Source of the DNA: Brachynemurus nebulosus
Taxonomy: Eukaryota; Arthropoda; Insecta; Neuroptera; Myrmeleontidae
DNA length: 64,000 nucleotides
Assembly: GCA_035578155.1 (NCBI GenBank)
Contig: JAPWDM010000004.1
Span: 59,236,292 to 59,300,291, forward strand
Direction of reading: 5' to 3'
Both the position numbers and the translations under genes were made by a program. Below the pieces are notes generated by a model. That model saw nothing but the letters and a program-made list of their open reading frames with translations, was not told where the DNA came from and made no database searches. Positions 39,001-51,782 of this stretch are shown here, in pieces (position 1 is the stretch's first letter; each line of letters opens with the position of its first letter).

Positions 39001-40013
39001 GTCTCACAAATTACAGTTCTCTTGAAATTGTCACTATGCATATCTAACTACCTACGATAAGATCTCAAGGTATGGAAATTAGACATGTTATTGAAATATG
39101 AATATAGCCAATTCAGAATATTGGATTTGAAATTAAGGTGAAGTTGGAATGAATCATCCAGCGCTATCGAATTAAACAACTCTATACTCTAATTAAACCA
39201 CTTGACTCATTTTGATAAAATTTTATGAAAATTAGACGTACTATAAAAATATGAATATGACTTGAAAATATGAATAATATTTTTGTGTCGTCGAGCGAGC
39301 GAAGCGAAGCACATAAGGAACTGATTTTGTACAAAATTTCAAAATATCAAATTTAAATGGACGTGTGGTCACATTGTCCGTCAGTTACATCAAACAGAGA
39401 GCGAATTAAAAAACTGAAGAAATTTGACAATTTTTACTCAAGTACTGTTGAGATCTCTGTGAAAGATGAAACTGACGTTAAAATGATTTCCTGGGGCCTT
39501 GGTGCCTTGAAGGGCCTAAAATAGAAGCAATTCTAAGACTGTTGGTATAGTAACTATACTAAGTTCTTACGGTGCGGAAATTAGCCATGCTAATAAAATA
39601 TGAAGATAGTCATTTTAGAGCCATTGGGCGAGCAGGGTCAAGTGCTATAAATAATTGATTTTGCACGGAATTTTGGAATGTATGATTGAATTGACCTATA
39701 TAAATTTTACCTATAATTCAGATAATTTTACGCAAGTGAAACCGCGGGTCTCAGCTATATGCATATATATCTATTTTAAGATCATTGGACGGACGGAGCG
39801 AAACACTAGAAGAAACTGATTTTATAAAGAAATTTAGAATATTTAATTTAAATGTAGAGTGACATCAAAATTAACCCCCAGCACTATCTAATAGAATTAA
39901 TCGTTTGACGAGCGGAGCCAGGTATTATTTCCGAATATCTAATTTAAAATTGATCATTTGACCAATAGTTAAGATAATTTTACGTGGGTGAAACCACGGG
40001 TCACAGCTAGTTA
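39001..40013 (+). mobile_element. Helitron-like element(s), two 3' ends
   Basis: At 39985-40013, CGTGGGTGAAACCACG can form a 5-bp stem and is followed by GGTCACAGCTAGT, the hairpin plus CTAG-T end typical of Helitrons. A related end (ACGCAAGTGAAACCGCGGGT then CAGCTAT) is at about 39733-39757. Between and before them a subunit (GAGCGAAGCGAAGCACATAAG-like, then GAACTGATTTT) recurs at about 39295, 39645, 39790 and 39905. No Rep/helicase frame is visible. Confidence 0.45.
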
Positions 40014-40915
40014 GCATATATATCATAAATATTCACATATATACATATTCCAAAAAATGTTACAAAGATAAAAAATTGATACACGTGTCCCATCGTAAAA
40101 AATATTAAATTCAAACATTACCGCCATCAAATGACAGTAAAGCGCAGTTGCGACTAAATAAATCATACACAATACGACCGCGCCTCATAATCAAACTCAG
40201 TACATGTTCACTCAAACTTAAAATTAGTCAATTTGAAACAATTTAAGATGTTTCCACTAATAGAACGGACTTAATAATACAATTTAATATTTTTCAACAT
40301 GCGATGAAACACGTAATCAATCGAAAACAAATGTTATAAAAAAAATGCTACATCATGAATAACTTAATCAAACATAGTAAGTAACAAATAAAACTAAACT
40401 TTACTTAGATTAGATTTTAACAAATAATTTTGATTACAGACTAAAATAAAACCAAAAATTACAATAATACATAAATCAATGCATTCATGATGTAAAAAAA
40501 AAAAATAAAAAAAAAATTGACAAAATATCCAAACTCCAAAGAACGTGATACCATGTAAACTATAGACAAAAAAATCAAAACAGATTTTTACAAACAATAT
40601 ATAGAAGAATTTTAACACCTTAATATTAAATAAATTTTAACTATACAATAATATTAAAAAAATGACAATAAAATTCAATAATTGAATTTTCTAAGTACAT
40701 ATCAAACTAAATCTTATACAATCACTATTACATAAGAACATTTAATTTAATTTATAGATCCATATTGTACCTGAAGATTCCGTAATTGGATGAAATACAT
40801 ATATAGTAAATTTATTTTAAAAAAACAATGTGTTATAATTTTTATATATTTTGCTGAGAAAACTCCAAAACAAAAATATTAATTCATAAAATAACTCACC
40901 TAACTCTAAACAAAC

Positions 40916-40919
<4 letters not shown>
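40014..40919. other. gene-free AT-rich DNA
   Basis: No recognised gene or clear repeat. Confidence 0.35.
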
Positions 40920-40975
<56 letters not shown>

Positions 40976-40980
40976 GTATA

Positions 40981-41066
<86 letters not shown>

Positions 41067-41086
41067 TATATATAATTGTATAATAT

Positions 41087-41161
<75 letters not shown>

Positions 41162-41182
41162 TATATATTATATATATTATAC

Positions 41183-41250
<68 letters not shown>
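40920..41250. repeat. (TA)n block with AATTGTATAATA interruptions
   Basis: About 330 bp of (TA)n broken by ATAATATATA and by TAATTGTATAATATATA units that occur in both orientations, so the block is built of nested imperfect palindromes. Confidence 0.85.
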
Positions 41251-41253
<3 letters not shown>

Positions 41254-42315
41254 AACAGCTCTATGAGGAGTTCTCAAACTTTATATAACTGAACGAATTA
41301 GTTATAATCTAGGGATAGAGTTTCTTCTACATATACATAGGCTTTAACATAGCTTATAATGTTTGAATTAAGTTTCAATCTATATTCTCTCATAATTCGC
41401 AATAATAATACCTAGGGATTCCGCGTGATGAAAACCACCATTTGCGTTTTGTGTGTTTTGTGTTTTCTGTACATTGTTTTTCAACTTATCCCAACGAGAT
41501 ATGTAAAATTAATTACCTAATAAAGTCACTTATAGGGTTTATATTCCTTATATAGTACACAAGTGTGTGTACATGTAGGAATTTATTTAAAACATTACCA
41601 GGCAACACATTCTCTTCTATAGGAGTGTAATTCTTCCCATTTTACTTTGTATAAAATATAGAATAAATTTTTGGAAATGACATACAAGTTGATTTTTTAG
41701 TTACAGGTAATATTTATCGTTTTTAGATTCCATGTAAGACAAAAATCGAAAATTTTAAGGGTCACTCAATTGGATGATTTGACATTATTGGTAATACAAA
41801 CTGATTTTTAAAAATAAACAAACAAGATATTTTGGCTTGTTTTTTCTCATTGAACTAAATTTAATGTATCAGTGTCGTGTGTAAAAAATTTTTGAACTAA
41901 ATTTAAAAATTACTTCAAAAAATTAATATATAAACTGCAAATCACTTCGAGATTCAGTTATTAAAATTAGTACTTTAAAACGTTATTTATTTTTTGTGAA
42001 TATACAACTTTTTAAAGATCGTAAATAAAGCTATTTAAACTTACTATATTTTATGGCAAAATATATAAAGAAGAAAACTAGAAAAATATCAATATTTGGT
42101 ACCCAAATGTAATAAATTTTCAATATACTCTCGAATATAAGTATTATGTACGAATGAAAAAAACGAAATTTAAGTAACTAAATTTATTATCCAACTTAAC
42201 ACTAAGAGATATTTAAAATTGAAAGTATTATTTTAAAATGTCTGTAACTAAATACACCTCAGTATAGTTGGTATAGTATAATAGAGCAGGTACAGTATTA
42301 ATAGTATAATCTTAA
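41251..42315. other. gene-free AT-rich DNA
   Basis: No recognised gene or repeat. Confidence 0.35.
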
Positions 42316-42382
42316 TAGGGGAGACTGGGGCTAAATGGTAAATTTTTGGCAAATATTTTTTTTTTGAGCCACTAAATCTTCA

Positions 42383-42387
<5 letters not shown>

Positions 42388-42461
<74 letters not shown>
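42388..42461. repeat. (TA)n tract
   Basis: Pure (TA)n between the left TIR and the subterminal palindrome. Confidence 0.9.
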
Positions 42462-42464
<3 letters not shown>

Positions 42465-42889
42465 CACAATTATCTTGGAGAGAAATTAGTCCTCAACAAC
42501 TTTTCATGATGAAGTTTGTGATGTTTCCAGGAAAATTGCATGCTTTTTCCTTTTCACTGCACTTAAATTTTTTTTTAACATTTAGCCCCACTATGGGGCT
42601 AAATGTTAAATGGGTAAAACTGAGTGTTTCAACATATTTCTAGCCTATTGAAACGACTTTTTGAGTTTTATAATGAAGTAGATATGTAAAAGTATATCAA
42701 AACGATGAATGATGTAAAAAAGTCCATTTATTGAAAAATAAAACTTTTACAAGAAGGAAAATAAAAAATAATCAGTTTGATTTATTTTTTTCTGTAAATA
42801 AAAGCTACTAAAAATTTTAGAGAATTTTATAGTACAACTGATAACGAATATGTAGAAATTTAGATATTTAAATTTTAAAAATATAGTTA

Positions 42890-43230
42890 TTTTCGGTATC
42901 GATAATTTTCGATAACGAAAGGTAGGTTTTGACATGTTCGGAATACCCACAACTTGCTCTGCTTAAGCCTTCGAAAATTTTGTTGTTTTAGAGCTACGAT
43001 GCACCGCTTACGAGATTTTTACGAAAAGTATCGAAAACTAATTTTTTTGAAAATATTCTATTGGTGACCAGATTAGTAGGACTAATGGAGTATAAATTAA
43101 ACCACTATAATCAATTTATGAAAAATAACTCGATGTCGATAATTTTCGATAACGAAAAGTAGGTTTTAACAGTTGCAATATGTTTGGAGTACCTATAATT
43201 TGCTTCGCTTAAGCCTTCATAAAGAACCTC
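42890..43230 (+). repeat. two copies of a module with TATCGATAATTTTCGATAAC
   Basis: The block TCGATAATTTTCGATAACGA plus AGTAGGTTTT and GCTTAAGCCTTC occurs at about 42898 and 43137 (238 bp apart). A third, diverged copy is at about 53705-53770. Confidence 0.6.
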
Positions 43231-43359
43231 GTCACAAACTGAGCCCCTGGTGTACACAAATGGTTTTTATTGCAGTATGTAGTACTCGCCGAGTAAAACA
43301 ACAATAAAAATATTTTAATGTATGAACGTGTGTGCGATATAAGATATATTCAACGAAAG

Positions 43360-43489
43360 TTAGTCAGAAACTGACTCTTCATCGGAGCTATCAAACATTA
43401 CCAAAATATTTTCTATCTCTTCGCTTGGTGGCTTGAGATGTTTTTCGTGGTGTTTAGCATAATTTAGGTACCAAATGACCGGAGGCAGC
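43360..43489 (-). pseudogene. candidate last exon of a transposase
   Basis: On the minus strand, GTGTACAG can serve as splice acceptor. The exon then reads LPPVIWYLNYAKHHEKHLKP, an EEIENILVMF segment, and an acidic Ser-rich tail (DSSDEESVSD) before TAA. Acidic tails of this kind end pogo-like transposases. It lies just inside the left end of the proposed 10.5-kb element, so it may be what is left of that element's own gene. No catalytic domain is visible. Confidence 0.35.
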
Positions 43490-43709
43490 CTGTACACAAT
43501 TAGTAATACTGCCAGTATTTACTGACAAAAATAATGAATCATTATTTTTATAATATAAATTCTATATACGAATACTTCAGTATTATCAATACACAATCAG
43601 TAATAATGTCAGTACTTCTAAATACTGACTGTATTACTGATCGTATACAGGCAGTCTTAGAATGTGTACATAGCATCCAACTGTTCGGACACCATTTTTA
43701 CATGTATTG

Positions 43710-43827
43710 TTCAACAAATCTGACTTTGCCGTATCAAGGTCATTAAAAGTGAGATAGTGATATAGTGAGATAGTATTTACAATAAAGAAAAAATTACCTT
43801 AATAGCGGCAAAGTCTGATTTGTTGAA
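43710..43827. mobile_element. small inverted-repeat element, 118 bp
   Basis: TTCAACAAATCTGACTTTGC at the left and its exact inverse at the right, with a GATAGTGATATAGTGAGATA loop. Confidence 0.55.
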
Positions 43828-43848
43828 CTTGACAACAGTGTGCTTTGA

Positions 43849-44080
43849 TTGAATCTCTTCCTTCTTCTACATTGGTTGGCTATTAGTGAGTTACTTGAAT
43901 ATATACATAGTAAAACTTCTCTAAATGAATATACAGGGGTACTTTTCTGTGATCTAACTAAAACTTTTGATTGTGTCTCTCATGAAGTACTATCTGGAAA
44001 GATTTTAAGCTATGGTTTTACAACGCATAGCATTATTTCATTAAATTGTATCTAACATATCGCAAATAATTAGGAATCTT
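43849..44080 (+). pseudogene. LINE reverse transcriptase, N-terminal fragment
   Basis: Reads GVLFCDLTKTFDCVSHEVLS and KILSYGF, the RT block with the first catalytic Asp (here DLTKTFD) of CR1/Jockey-like LINEs. It then continues into KLYLTYRK-like sequence and is cut by the palindromic element at 44081. The coding sequence resumes at 45798. Confidence 0.75.
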
Positions 44081-45797
44081 ACAAGGAAAGGTATCCAACT
44101 GTACCTATCTCTCAAAAATTTTTGAAACTTTGGTGGATTGTAGATCTTATTAAAGCTAACCACGAGCCATATTTCGTTCGTGCCCAAAAGCGATTTGAGG
44201 GGGTGAAACTCACCCCTGAAAATTTGAGTTTTTTTCAATTTTCTTAAATATCTTGGAAATGGTCCGAGCTTTGATACGGAAACTATATACATATATTTAT
44301 AAATGACACTTTAAGATCTTTATTATGATACCAAAATTAAAGTTATAAAATCATTGGGGTTTCATCCCCCATCCCCTCCCTAATTTTATAAGGTAATTTT
44401 TGGTAAAAGGGAGGCTGTTATGTGTGAATAAAAGAATTTTTAAATTAATATATTTTACACCACACCAACTTATTTCTTATAAAAATACACTCTTTGCTAA
44501 TATGAATTTGAGAAAAATTTTAAATTTTGATTAAATTTGCTAATATTAACTTGGGAAAATTTTAACTTTGTGATTTAATAATGAGCAAAAATATGATCAA
44601 AGAATCCCCTATTTTAGTAATGAATTGTTACAAACTTACGATATACTTTAAAATACATAATTCAAAAACCAAAAATACACTGTACACCCCGCTCCCCTCC
44701 GCCCCATGCTTTACCGGTATCTATACAAATCTTATTTACTTATTTATTTAATTTTATTTATCTATACAATTGTCAATATTTTAACCTTTGGATGTCTATG
44801 GGTTTCAACTCTGAAAACAATTCATCTGATTATTTTCGGACAATGTAATTCTAAATTAGTATGATATCGGTTTACATCACCGTAACAATATTCCTACACT
44901 TCAGTGTTTAGCTCGCGATCAGTTTTCGTCACCTCGTTTTCAAAATTTGTTCAAGTATGGATGGTATAAAAGTGGATATATTGACCAACGACCAGAAAGA
45001 TTTGAAAATTCTGTAACATATTGCTTTTTCAAAGAAGGAAGAGAAGCACCAAAGTGTAGTGTATGTGGTAAACCCACTTTTATAAGATGCGCTTGGTGTG
45101 GACAATATTTTTTGGTTTGAACATTTTTATGAACAATATCATTATTGTCATCACCTTTAAATATTGACAATTGTATAGATAAATAAAAACAAATAAGTAA
45201 ATAAGATTTGTATAGATATCAGTAAAGCATGGGGGGGGGGGTGCAGTGTCTTTTTCCTTCTAAATTATGTACTTTAAAGTATATCGCAAGTTTTTAAAAA
45301 TCATTACTAAAATACGAGATTCTTTGACCATATTTTTGCTCATTATTAAATCACAAAGTTAAAATTTTTCCCAAGTTAATATTAGCAAAAGGTGTATTTA
45401 TGCAACAAGAAATAAACTGGCGTGATGTAAAATATATTAATTAAAAATTCTTTTATTTCCACATAACAGCCTCCTATTTTACCAAAAAATACCTTATAAA
45501 ATTAGGGGTTGGGGTGGAGCATGAAACCCCAATGATTTTATAGGTTTAATTTTGGTACCATTTATAAAGATTTTAAAGTGCCATTTACAAATATATATAG
45601 CTTCCCTACCAAAGCTCTTACCATTTCCAAGATATTCATGAAAATTGAAAAAACTCAAATTTTCAAGGGTAAGTTTCACCCCCTTAAACCGCTTATGGGC
45701 ACGAACGAAATAAAGCTCGTGATTAGTTTTAATAAGATCTACAATCCACCAAAGTTTCAAAAAATTTTGAGAGATACAGTTGGATACATTTCCTTGT
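44081..45797. mobile_element. long palindromic element, ACAAGGA family, copy 3
   Basis: Termini ACAAGGAAAGGTATCCAACT and the inverse at 45797 (one mismatch in the first 20). The arms match for about 700 bp on each side (44081-44785 and 45150-45797) with about 10-15 percent divergence. The centre is unique and carries a transposase-like tail. It splits the LINE. Confidence 0.8.
44914..45145 (+). pseudogene. Cys/His-rich transposase-like C-terminus inside the palindrome
   Basis: Frame 44914-45120 reads SPRFQNLFKYGWYKSGYIDQ, then RPERF, YCFF, KCSVCGKPTF and RCAWCGQYF; after a one-base shift it continues FEHFYEQYHYC. The C-x2-C, C-x2-C, H-x4-YH-x-C pattern resembles zinc-binding tails of insect transposase-like proteins (piggyBac-type tails have a similar plan). 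The upstream part has stops. It suggests that this palindromic family derives from an element with its own transposase. Confidence 0.5.
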
Positions 45798-46435
45798 TAG
45801 ATGGCATAGAATCTAAAGTGGAAATCTTACATTAAGGTGTACCCCAAGGTCCCCAAAGTTCAGTGTTGGGACCCGTACTTTTTTTGATTTATGTTAATGA
45901 TTTATCCACTTGTATGCCCCAAGCAAAATTTGTCTTGTTTGCTGATGATATAACCATTGCTAATTCATGTAATAATCTAAGTTTATTACAAAATGTCATG
46001 AGAGAAACGCAATCTGCGGTTGGTGAATGGTTCACAGAAAATAAATTGAGTTTGACTGCCACAAAAACAGTTCAAATGTTCTTTCATAAAAATCCGATTG
46101 AAAATAATGCAAATACAGTAAAATTCTTGGGAGTTCTACTGTTTTTCTCTTGTGAAATTTGTCGCATATAGTTTCTACCAATGTTTTACTTACAGCATAT
46201 TATGCTCTTATACAGAGTCGGATTTCCTACACAATATTAATCTGGGGACATGTAAGTGGTGTTGCCCGTATATTCAAGTTACAACGAAAGGCAATTAGAG
46301 CTATTTTTAAATTAGGCTATAGACTGTCGAAATCATTTGATTTCATATGATATTCTTACAGTTCAATCTATTTATATTATGCAGCGCATTATGTATGTTA
46401 AGGAACAAATGAATTTTACTCTATTCATTCAGAGA
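45798..46435 (+). pseudogene. LINE reverse transcriptase, catalytic part
   Basis: Reads a GVPQG-like block, then GPVLFLIYVNDL and FVLFADDITI (the FADD catalytic box), then the thumb (KLSLTATKTVQMFF; KFLGVLL) and, after a frame change near 46160, LQRKAIRAIF. Two frames and stops show decay. It is cut at 46435 by a second palindromic element and continues at 47409. Confidence 0.8.
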
Positions 46436-47408
46436 TAGTACAGTCATCTGGTAGTTTTACCTGGAGAGTTTTCCGGGAGTTTTGAAAATGGGTGATTTTG
46501 TAGATTTTGAGGTGCTCTTTTCGAATTTCCATTTTTCTACCCCGTATCTTTGCCGCTCGCGTCTCCATATTGGAAAAATGGCGTCAAAAAGCAGTTTTTG
46601 ACGATATCTCCTTTTCGAGTCATTTTACGAGGAAAAAATTTATATATAAAATTAAACTACAGAAAATTTCTTACAATTTATGTTTTAACAATTTTTTTCG
46701 TAAAATCAATAGTTTCGGCGTACGAGCACCGCAAATTGTTATTTAACGCGTGGTTATGCTGAATAACTCGTTTATACACTACCTGGAGGAATAGTGAGCG
46801 TAACGCTATTATTCATCTACGATAACACATTTTTCTTATATTTACGAAATATTAACTATGTGTTGTATGTATCAAGGTTACTAGAATGGTAACCTTGGTA
46901 GGTACTGAAGACGATGAAATGCCAACACCTGGCCCATCAAGAAGATCTAAACGAAAAAGATTACGCTAAATTTCCGAATCATACATGACAAGAGGATTAG
47001 GCCTACTGGGGAAATGACATTAAAAAAACACGCCGCTTATTCTACCTCAAGGTGGTGTGGAAACGAGCTATTCCGCAAAAACGCGTATTTAGTAACATTT
47101 TGCGGCGCTCATTGGCCAAAACTATTGATTTTACGAAAAACTTATTAAGACATAAATTGTAGGAAATTTTCTCTAGTTTAATTTTGTATATAGATATTTT
47201 CCTCGTAAAATGACTCGGAAAGGAGATATCGTTAAGAAACTGCTTTCCGACGCCATTTTTCAATATGGCGGCGCGAGCGGCAAAGATACGAGGTGGCAAA
47301 GTGGAAATTCGAAAAAAAGCAACTCAAAATCTATAAAATCACCCATTTTCAAAACTCCCGGAAAACTTTCCAGGTAACCCATTTTATTTGAACCAAATGA
47401 CTATACTA
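46436..47408. mobile_element. palindromic element, 973 bp, 3-bp target duplication
   Basis: Ends TAGTACAGTCATCTGGT and inverse TAGTATAGTCATTTGGT; AGA on both sides (46433-46435, 47409-47411), and removing the element rejoins the LINE frame. Long arms share GAGTTTTCCGGGAGTTTTGA, AAATGGGTGATTTT and CGTCAAAAAGC-like blocks. In the centre are CAAGGTTAC/GTAACCTTG and a short coding tail (46907-46969). Confidence 0.7.
46907..46969 (+). pseudogene. basic C-terminal tail inside the palindrome
   Basis: Reads EDDEMPTPGPSRRSKRKRLR and TAA. The Pro/Ser stretch followed by a basic cluster looks like the nuclear-localisation tail of a transposase. There is no recognisable domain before it. Confidence 0.35.
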
Positions 47409-47700
47409 AGATACATACTTATAACACTAGAAACAAGAATAATATTTTTGTCGATTTCTCCCGCACAGATCGAGCTAGGACGGGTGTTAATTATTATGCC
47501 CCTCAATTTTTTAACAACTTACCTCTAGCCATTCGAGAGCAACCCCTATCAAGTTTTAAGAAAACTGTTAAGCACTACTTGATCAGAAAATGTTTTTATA
47601 ATTTTAACGAATATTTTAATTCAGATTTTGTATTTTAATATCTTATCAATTTGACTTTTGTAAACATTTTATTTATTAACAACAATAAATTATTTTTATT
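47409..47700 (+). pseudogene. LINE 3' coding end and tail
   Basis: Reads HTYNTRNKNNIFVDFSRTDR, then YYAPQFFNNLPLAIREQ and FKKTVKHYLI, the conserved C-terminal block of CR1/Jockey-like LINEs, then TAA and an (ATT)n tail near 47690. Confidence 0.7.
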
Positions 47701-47714
47701 ATTATTATTATTAT

Positions 47715-47962
47715 TTATTTTTTTTTTTTTTTTTTGATTAAAATTGGGGTTCTGCTGCCGGTGGATGGCGCGGTCAGCAGCACCCGGCGGCATCGCCATC
47801 GGAGGGCATGCGCCGCCATAAACAGTAAAAATAAAAACGACGTATGGATTCGGATTCTAGTGTCCTTGAAATGTGGAGATATGTCAAAATTAGCGATTCG
47901 TAAAATCGGACCCATTACAATAACTTCCTATGGGAAGTTAATAAAAAACGAAACGAAATAAT
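47715..47962 (-). mobile_element. retroposon end, GC-rich copy A
   Basis: On the minus strand a GC-rich end (GCGGCGCATGCCCTCCGATG; CGCGCCATCCACCGGCAGCA) runs into poly(A) and (TAA)n. The same roughly 100 bp appears in copy B. No protein recognised. Confidence 0.55.
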
Positions 47963-48066
47963 AATGGTTGTAAAAAATGAACTACCAGAGCACCGTCAGC
48001 CTGCTAGCCAGCTAGCAATTACCGCCGAGCACGACGAGGACGAGGGGTTGGATTTATGCTCGACGG

Positions 48067-49742
48067 TTCTTATTATTATAATTATTATTATTATTTTTTT
48101 TATTTTTTATTTTATTTTTTTTTTTTTTTTTAAATTGGGGTACTGCTGCCGGTGGATGGCGCGGTCAGCAGCACCCGGCGGCATCGCCATCGGAGGGCAT
48201 GCGCCGCCATAAACAGTAAAAATAAAAACGACACATAAAGACAGGAACACATAAATGCATTAGACAACGGACAAACATACACATGATAAAATCCAACGAT
48301 GAGCCCTGCCATCCCAGGGCTTAAAAAGAGTGGACAGTCCTTGGTGACGGTACGATAAATACTAGACAGAGCGTCCGGTCACCAAAGCCTGAAGACCATC
48401 GCTGCGACTCCCCCCGAGGCGTAAAGGGCCTCGGGGTGGAGGAACCTGACTAGACAATACACAAATAAATATCACAGATCAGTATCACGGTAAGTATCAC
48501 AGATAAAACTTATTGCGTCACTGGGAGGCCGCAGGCCGACCAGTGAAGCAATAAGGAGTTAAAACAATACCGCTGTAGAGCCATAACAACAGGCCCACAG
48601 CGGCATAACAAAATATCACAGATAAATAAAATCAAGTGATGTACCACCTCGGGTGGAAAACGCCCTCAGTGGTACATCGTTAAAACAAATCATATTAAAA
48701 ACAACCTTATTTGAGGTTAAAGTTTGACAATATTTCTTGCTCTGTGACACGATTCCGCTCCCCATAGTCTCGACAGTTCCGAAATGGCTTCGTCAACACC
48801 TAGGAACTCACATGTGTAGGGACAGTGACATCTGATTACTGAGCAACATGTACTGTTCTGTCAGATAACTGATTACTGGGTACATGTGCCGTTCTGTCAG
48901 ATGTCGGGGTCAACCTACACGGGAGACCGGTACGATGACTAGGCCACGTTCGCCCGAGTCGAGGCTACAGAGAACGGCACAATGCCACAGAGTATCACAG
49001 AGCCAACATCTGACCTGTGTTCGTATCACTTCGACGGGGCGGAAGCCGCCATATCAACGTCCACGAACGCATCCGTACGAGGGACAACGACGTCTCCTTA
49101 CTGGGCGAGCTCGCTCAAGCTGTTCGGGCAGACGTCGACTCGCACGCGTGGCCGATGAGAACGAGTGCGTCGAGAGCCGCATTCCTACCCATCGAAATGA
49201 CAAGAACAAGGCCAGGGAAATATCACAGCAACAAAAATTAAAATAATACCAACGAAGGCGTGAAAACCCTAGTTGGCATAACAAATATCATAGATATAAC
49301 ATAATCACAGATCAGCAAAACCAGAAATCACAGATAAAATATCACGTTTTCGACTCGTCTGACGCGATTCACGAACAAACGCAAACATGCCCATACCAGC
49401 TACTACATTCCCATCCGTCAGTCATTGAGTATATGTCAGCCCCAATTCGCAACAAAACACAATCTGTACGTTCGGTGAAGTTTCGCTAAATACGGGAATG
49501 CTACACTGTCGATCCTACGACATTCATCCTTGTCGAAAATTTTGATCCGGCATCTTTTGTGAAAACAGTGGTACCTCGAGAAGGAAAGGTGCCGATCTTG
49601 GGTAGTCAGAGGCTAATGGAATCCGAAGATTACTGTATTGCGCATAAACTACCCCTGGAACCCTTAGCCTCCTTGACACCAATGGGAGATAAATATCCCT
49701 CACGGGTGCCAAGGGCAGCTGCTATAGGTGTCCTCACCACCA

Positions 49743-49773
<31 letters not shown>

Positions 49774-49775
49774 AT
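48067..49775 (-). mobile_element. retroposon, GC-rich copy B
   Basis: Shares the 47745-47840 block at 48137-48232, again ending on the minus strand in poly(A) and (TAA)n. It extends to about 49742, where another (ATT)n tract begins. GC content is much higher than in the rest of the window. Reading frames in both strands were checked and give no recognisable domain. It could be the 5' part and 3' end of a non-LTR element with a deleted centre. Confidence 0.5.
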
Positions 49776-49859
49776 AATATTATTATTAGTGTATTAGAGT
49801 ATGAAGTTTCATCTTCAGGTCCCTAAGAGGTAGAAACCTTTATATTATTAATGTACACT

Positions 49860-51782
49860 TACAGAGGCGTATCTAGGGTGGGGCAAGTAGGGCACGTGCC
49901 CCGGGCGCCTTTCAAAGGGGGGTGCGCAAAATAGCCAATTAATAAATTCAAATATCAAAATATAGCACAATAAACTAATTCATATCAAACAATCTCGTTC
50001 AGAGTTCCCGCACTTCGCGACTGAGCGAGAGGGAATAAATGGTGTGCTCAATTAGGGTGCGTTGACGAGCTACTTGAATTTATTGTGCAGTATGGAGATT
50101 TATTTTTTGTACTGAAGTTAGCCGGAAGCAATCGTGAATGTAATTTTTTTTGGTAACAATAGAAAAATTATCGTTTGTAGTGTGTAAATATAACGGTGAA
50201 ATGTTAGTAGGGTCGCCTGATAAAGCATAATTAATTAAAAAGTTATTTAAAAAAATTGCGCATGCGTACCATTTTAAATTTGCTCCATGTGAGTTCGTTA
50301 TTTTAAATTTGAGGCATGTATAGGTTTTATTGCATTATATTATTCAAAATTTTACAGATTGCGTTTATGATTACAGTAAAATTTAGTTAAAAAAATTTTT
50401 ATTTTTAATTAATTATGAAAGATAATAATAATAAATTATTAATGAAAGATAGATAATAATAATAAATAATTTTCACTTGTGTTAAACCTGTTATTGAGTT
50501 AACTACTCGAAAGGTGGCTCGTTACAAGAAAACTTCAGGTTGGTTAAAAGTACCAAATCAAAGTTATTTTCATATATTAAGTAAATTATTTTTTAAAGAA
50601 TTGCTTCAGTAACTGACGAGTTTGTTTAATTTGCACATTTTTGAAAATGCTTGTGATTTTTTATTATTTGAAGCTGCTATTTTTTTAGAATTTTTCATTC
50701 ATACCAATTTTTGACACAAGTTTAAAAGAAACTACGATGTATTTTTGATAGTGTATTAAGAAAAATTGTTTTAATAATATGTATTATATATTATTAAACA
50801 TGTTTTATTGAAATAAAAAAATTACTTTTTTAAAATTCATTGTTTTATTTTTATTTTCAAAAATATAACAACCTCACAAAACGACATAATTATTCTGTTA
50901 CAACGTCATGTTAAGAGTTTATTATTATTATCTTTCATAATTAATTAAAAATAAAAAAGATTTTAGATCAAATTTTACTGTAATCATAAACGCAATCTGT
51001 TAAATTTTTAATAATATAATGCTATAAAACCTATACATGCGTCAAATTTAAAATAACGAACTCACATGGAGCAAATTTAAAATGGTACGCACGCGCAATT
51101 TTTTAAATAACTTTTTAATTAATTATGCTTTATCAAGCGATCCTACGAATATTTTACCGTTATATTTAGACACTACAAACGATAATCTTTCTGTTGTTAC
51201 CAAAAAAATTACATTCATGATTGCTTCCGGCTAACTTCAGTACAAAATTTTGATTATTAATTACAAATAAACTAAAGGGCTACAAACGAAAATAAATATA
51301 CTACAAACATCTACAAACGGCCTACAATCGATTGAAGTTATTAAATTTTGACTACAAAAAAATTTCCGGCCAACGTCATGTAAGAAACCACCCGCCCTTC
51401 AAGTAAGTTAAAATTAATACTTGCGTATTTGAGGGCTACAATGGATTAAGAAAGGTTATACGATCTAGCTTTGCTCACTGTAGAGCGAGAAGAAACGTAA
51501 CATCGGAAACATCATCGATATGTTTGCGTCGTAGAAGGCCAGGAAGGTGCAATTGAAAGTGTAACGATTTTACGGTCTCATTTTCGTTATAAAATAGAAA
51601 ATAAATACAGCAGTGTAGGTAGGGGGTAAGGGGGTCTATTATACTCCGGACGACACTTGCAAAGAGGCGCCAAATGTGTACTAACAGCGTACATATTACT
51701 GTACATATGTGTCTCTGGAGAGAGAAGGGGGCGCCAATAAAGGGTCGTGCCCCGGGCGCCAGTTACGTTCGCTACGCCACTG
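49860..51782. mobile_element. hAT-like element, 1923 bp
   Basis: TIR CAGAGGCGTA at the left and CAGTGGCGTA (inverse) at the right; flanks TGTACACT and TGTACACA agree in 7 of 8 bases. Both ends contain GTGCCCCGGGCGCC. The interior holds a second palindrome at 50094-51255. No transposase recognised. Confidence 0.65.
50094..51255. mobile_element. long palindrome nested in the hAT-like element
   Basis: Arms of about 340 bp (TTTTTGTACTGAAGTTAGCC, AGGCATGTATAGGTTTTA, ATTGCGTTTATGATTACAGT and inverses). The centre (50440-50920) is AT-rich without a recognised gene. Confidence 0.6.

Noticed and set aside
48884..49246. 120-codon Arg-rich frame in the GC-rich island
   Set aside because: Several overlapping frames are open there because of high GC; none shows a recognised domain.
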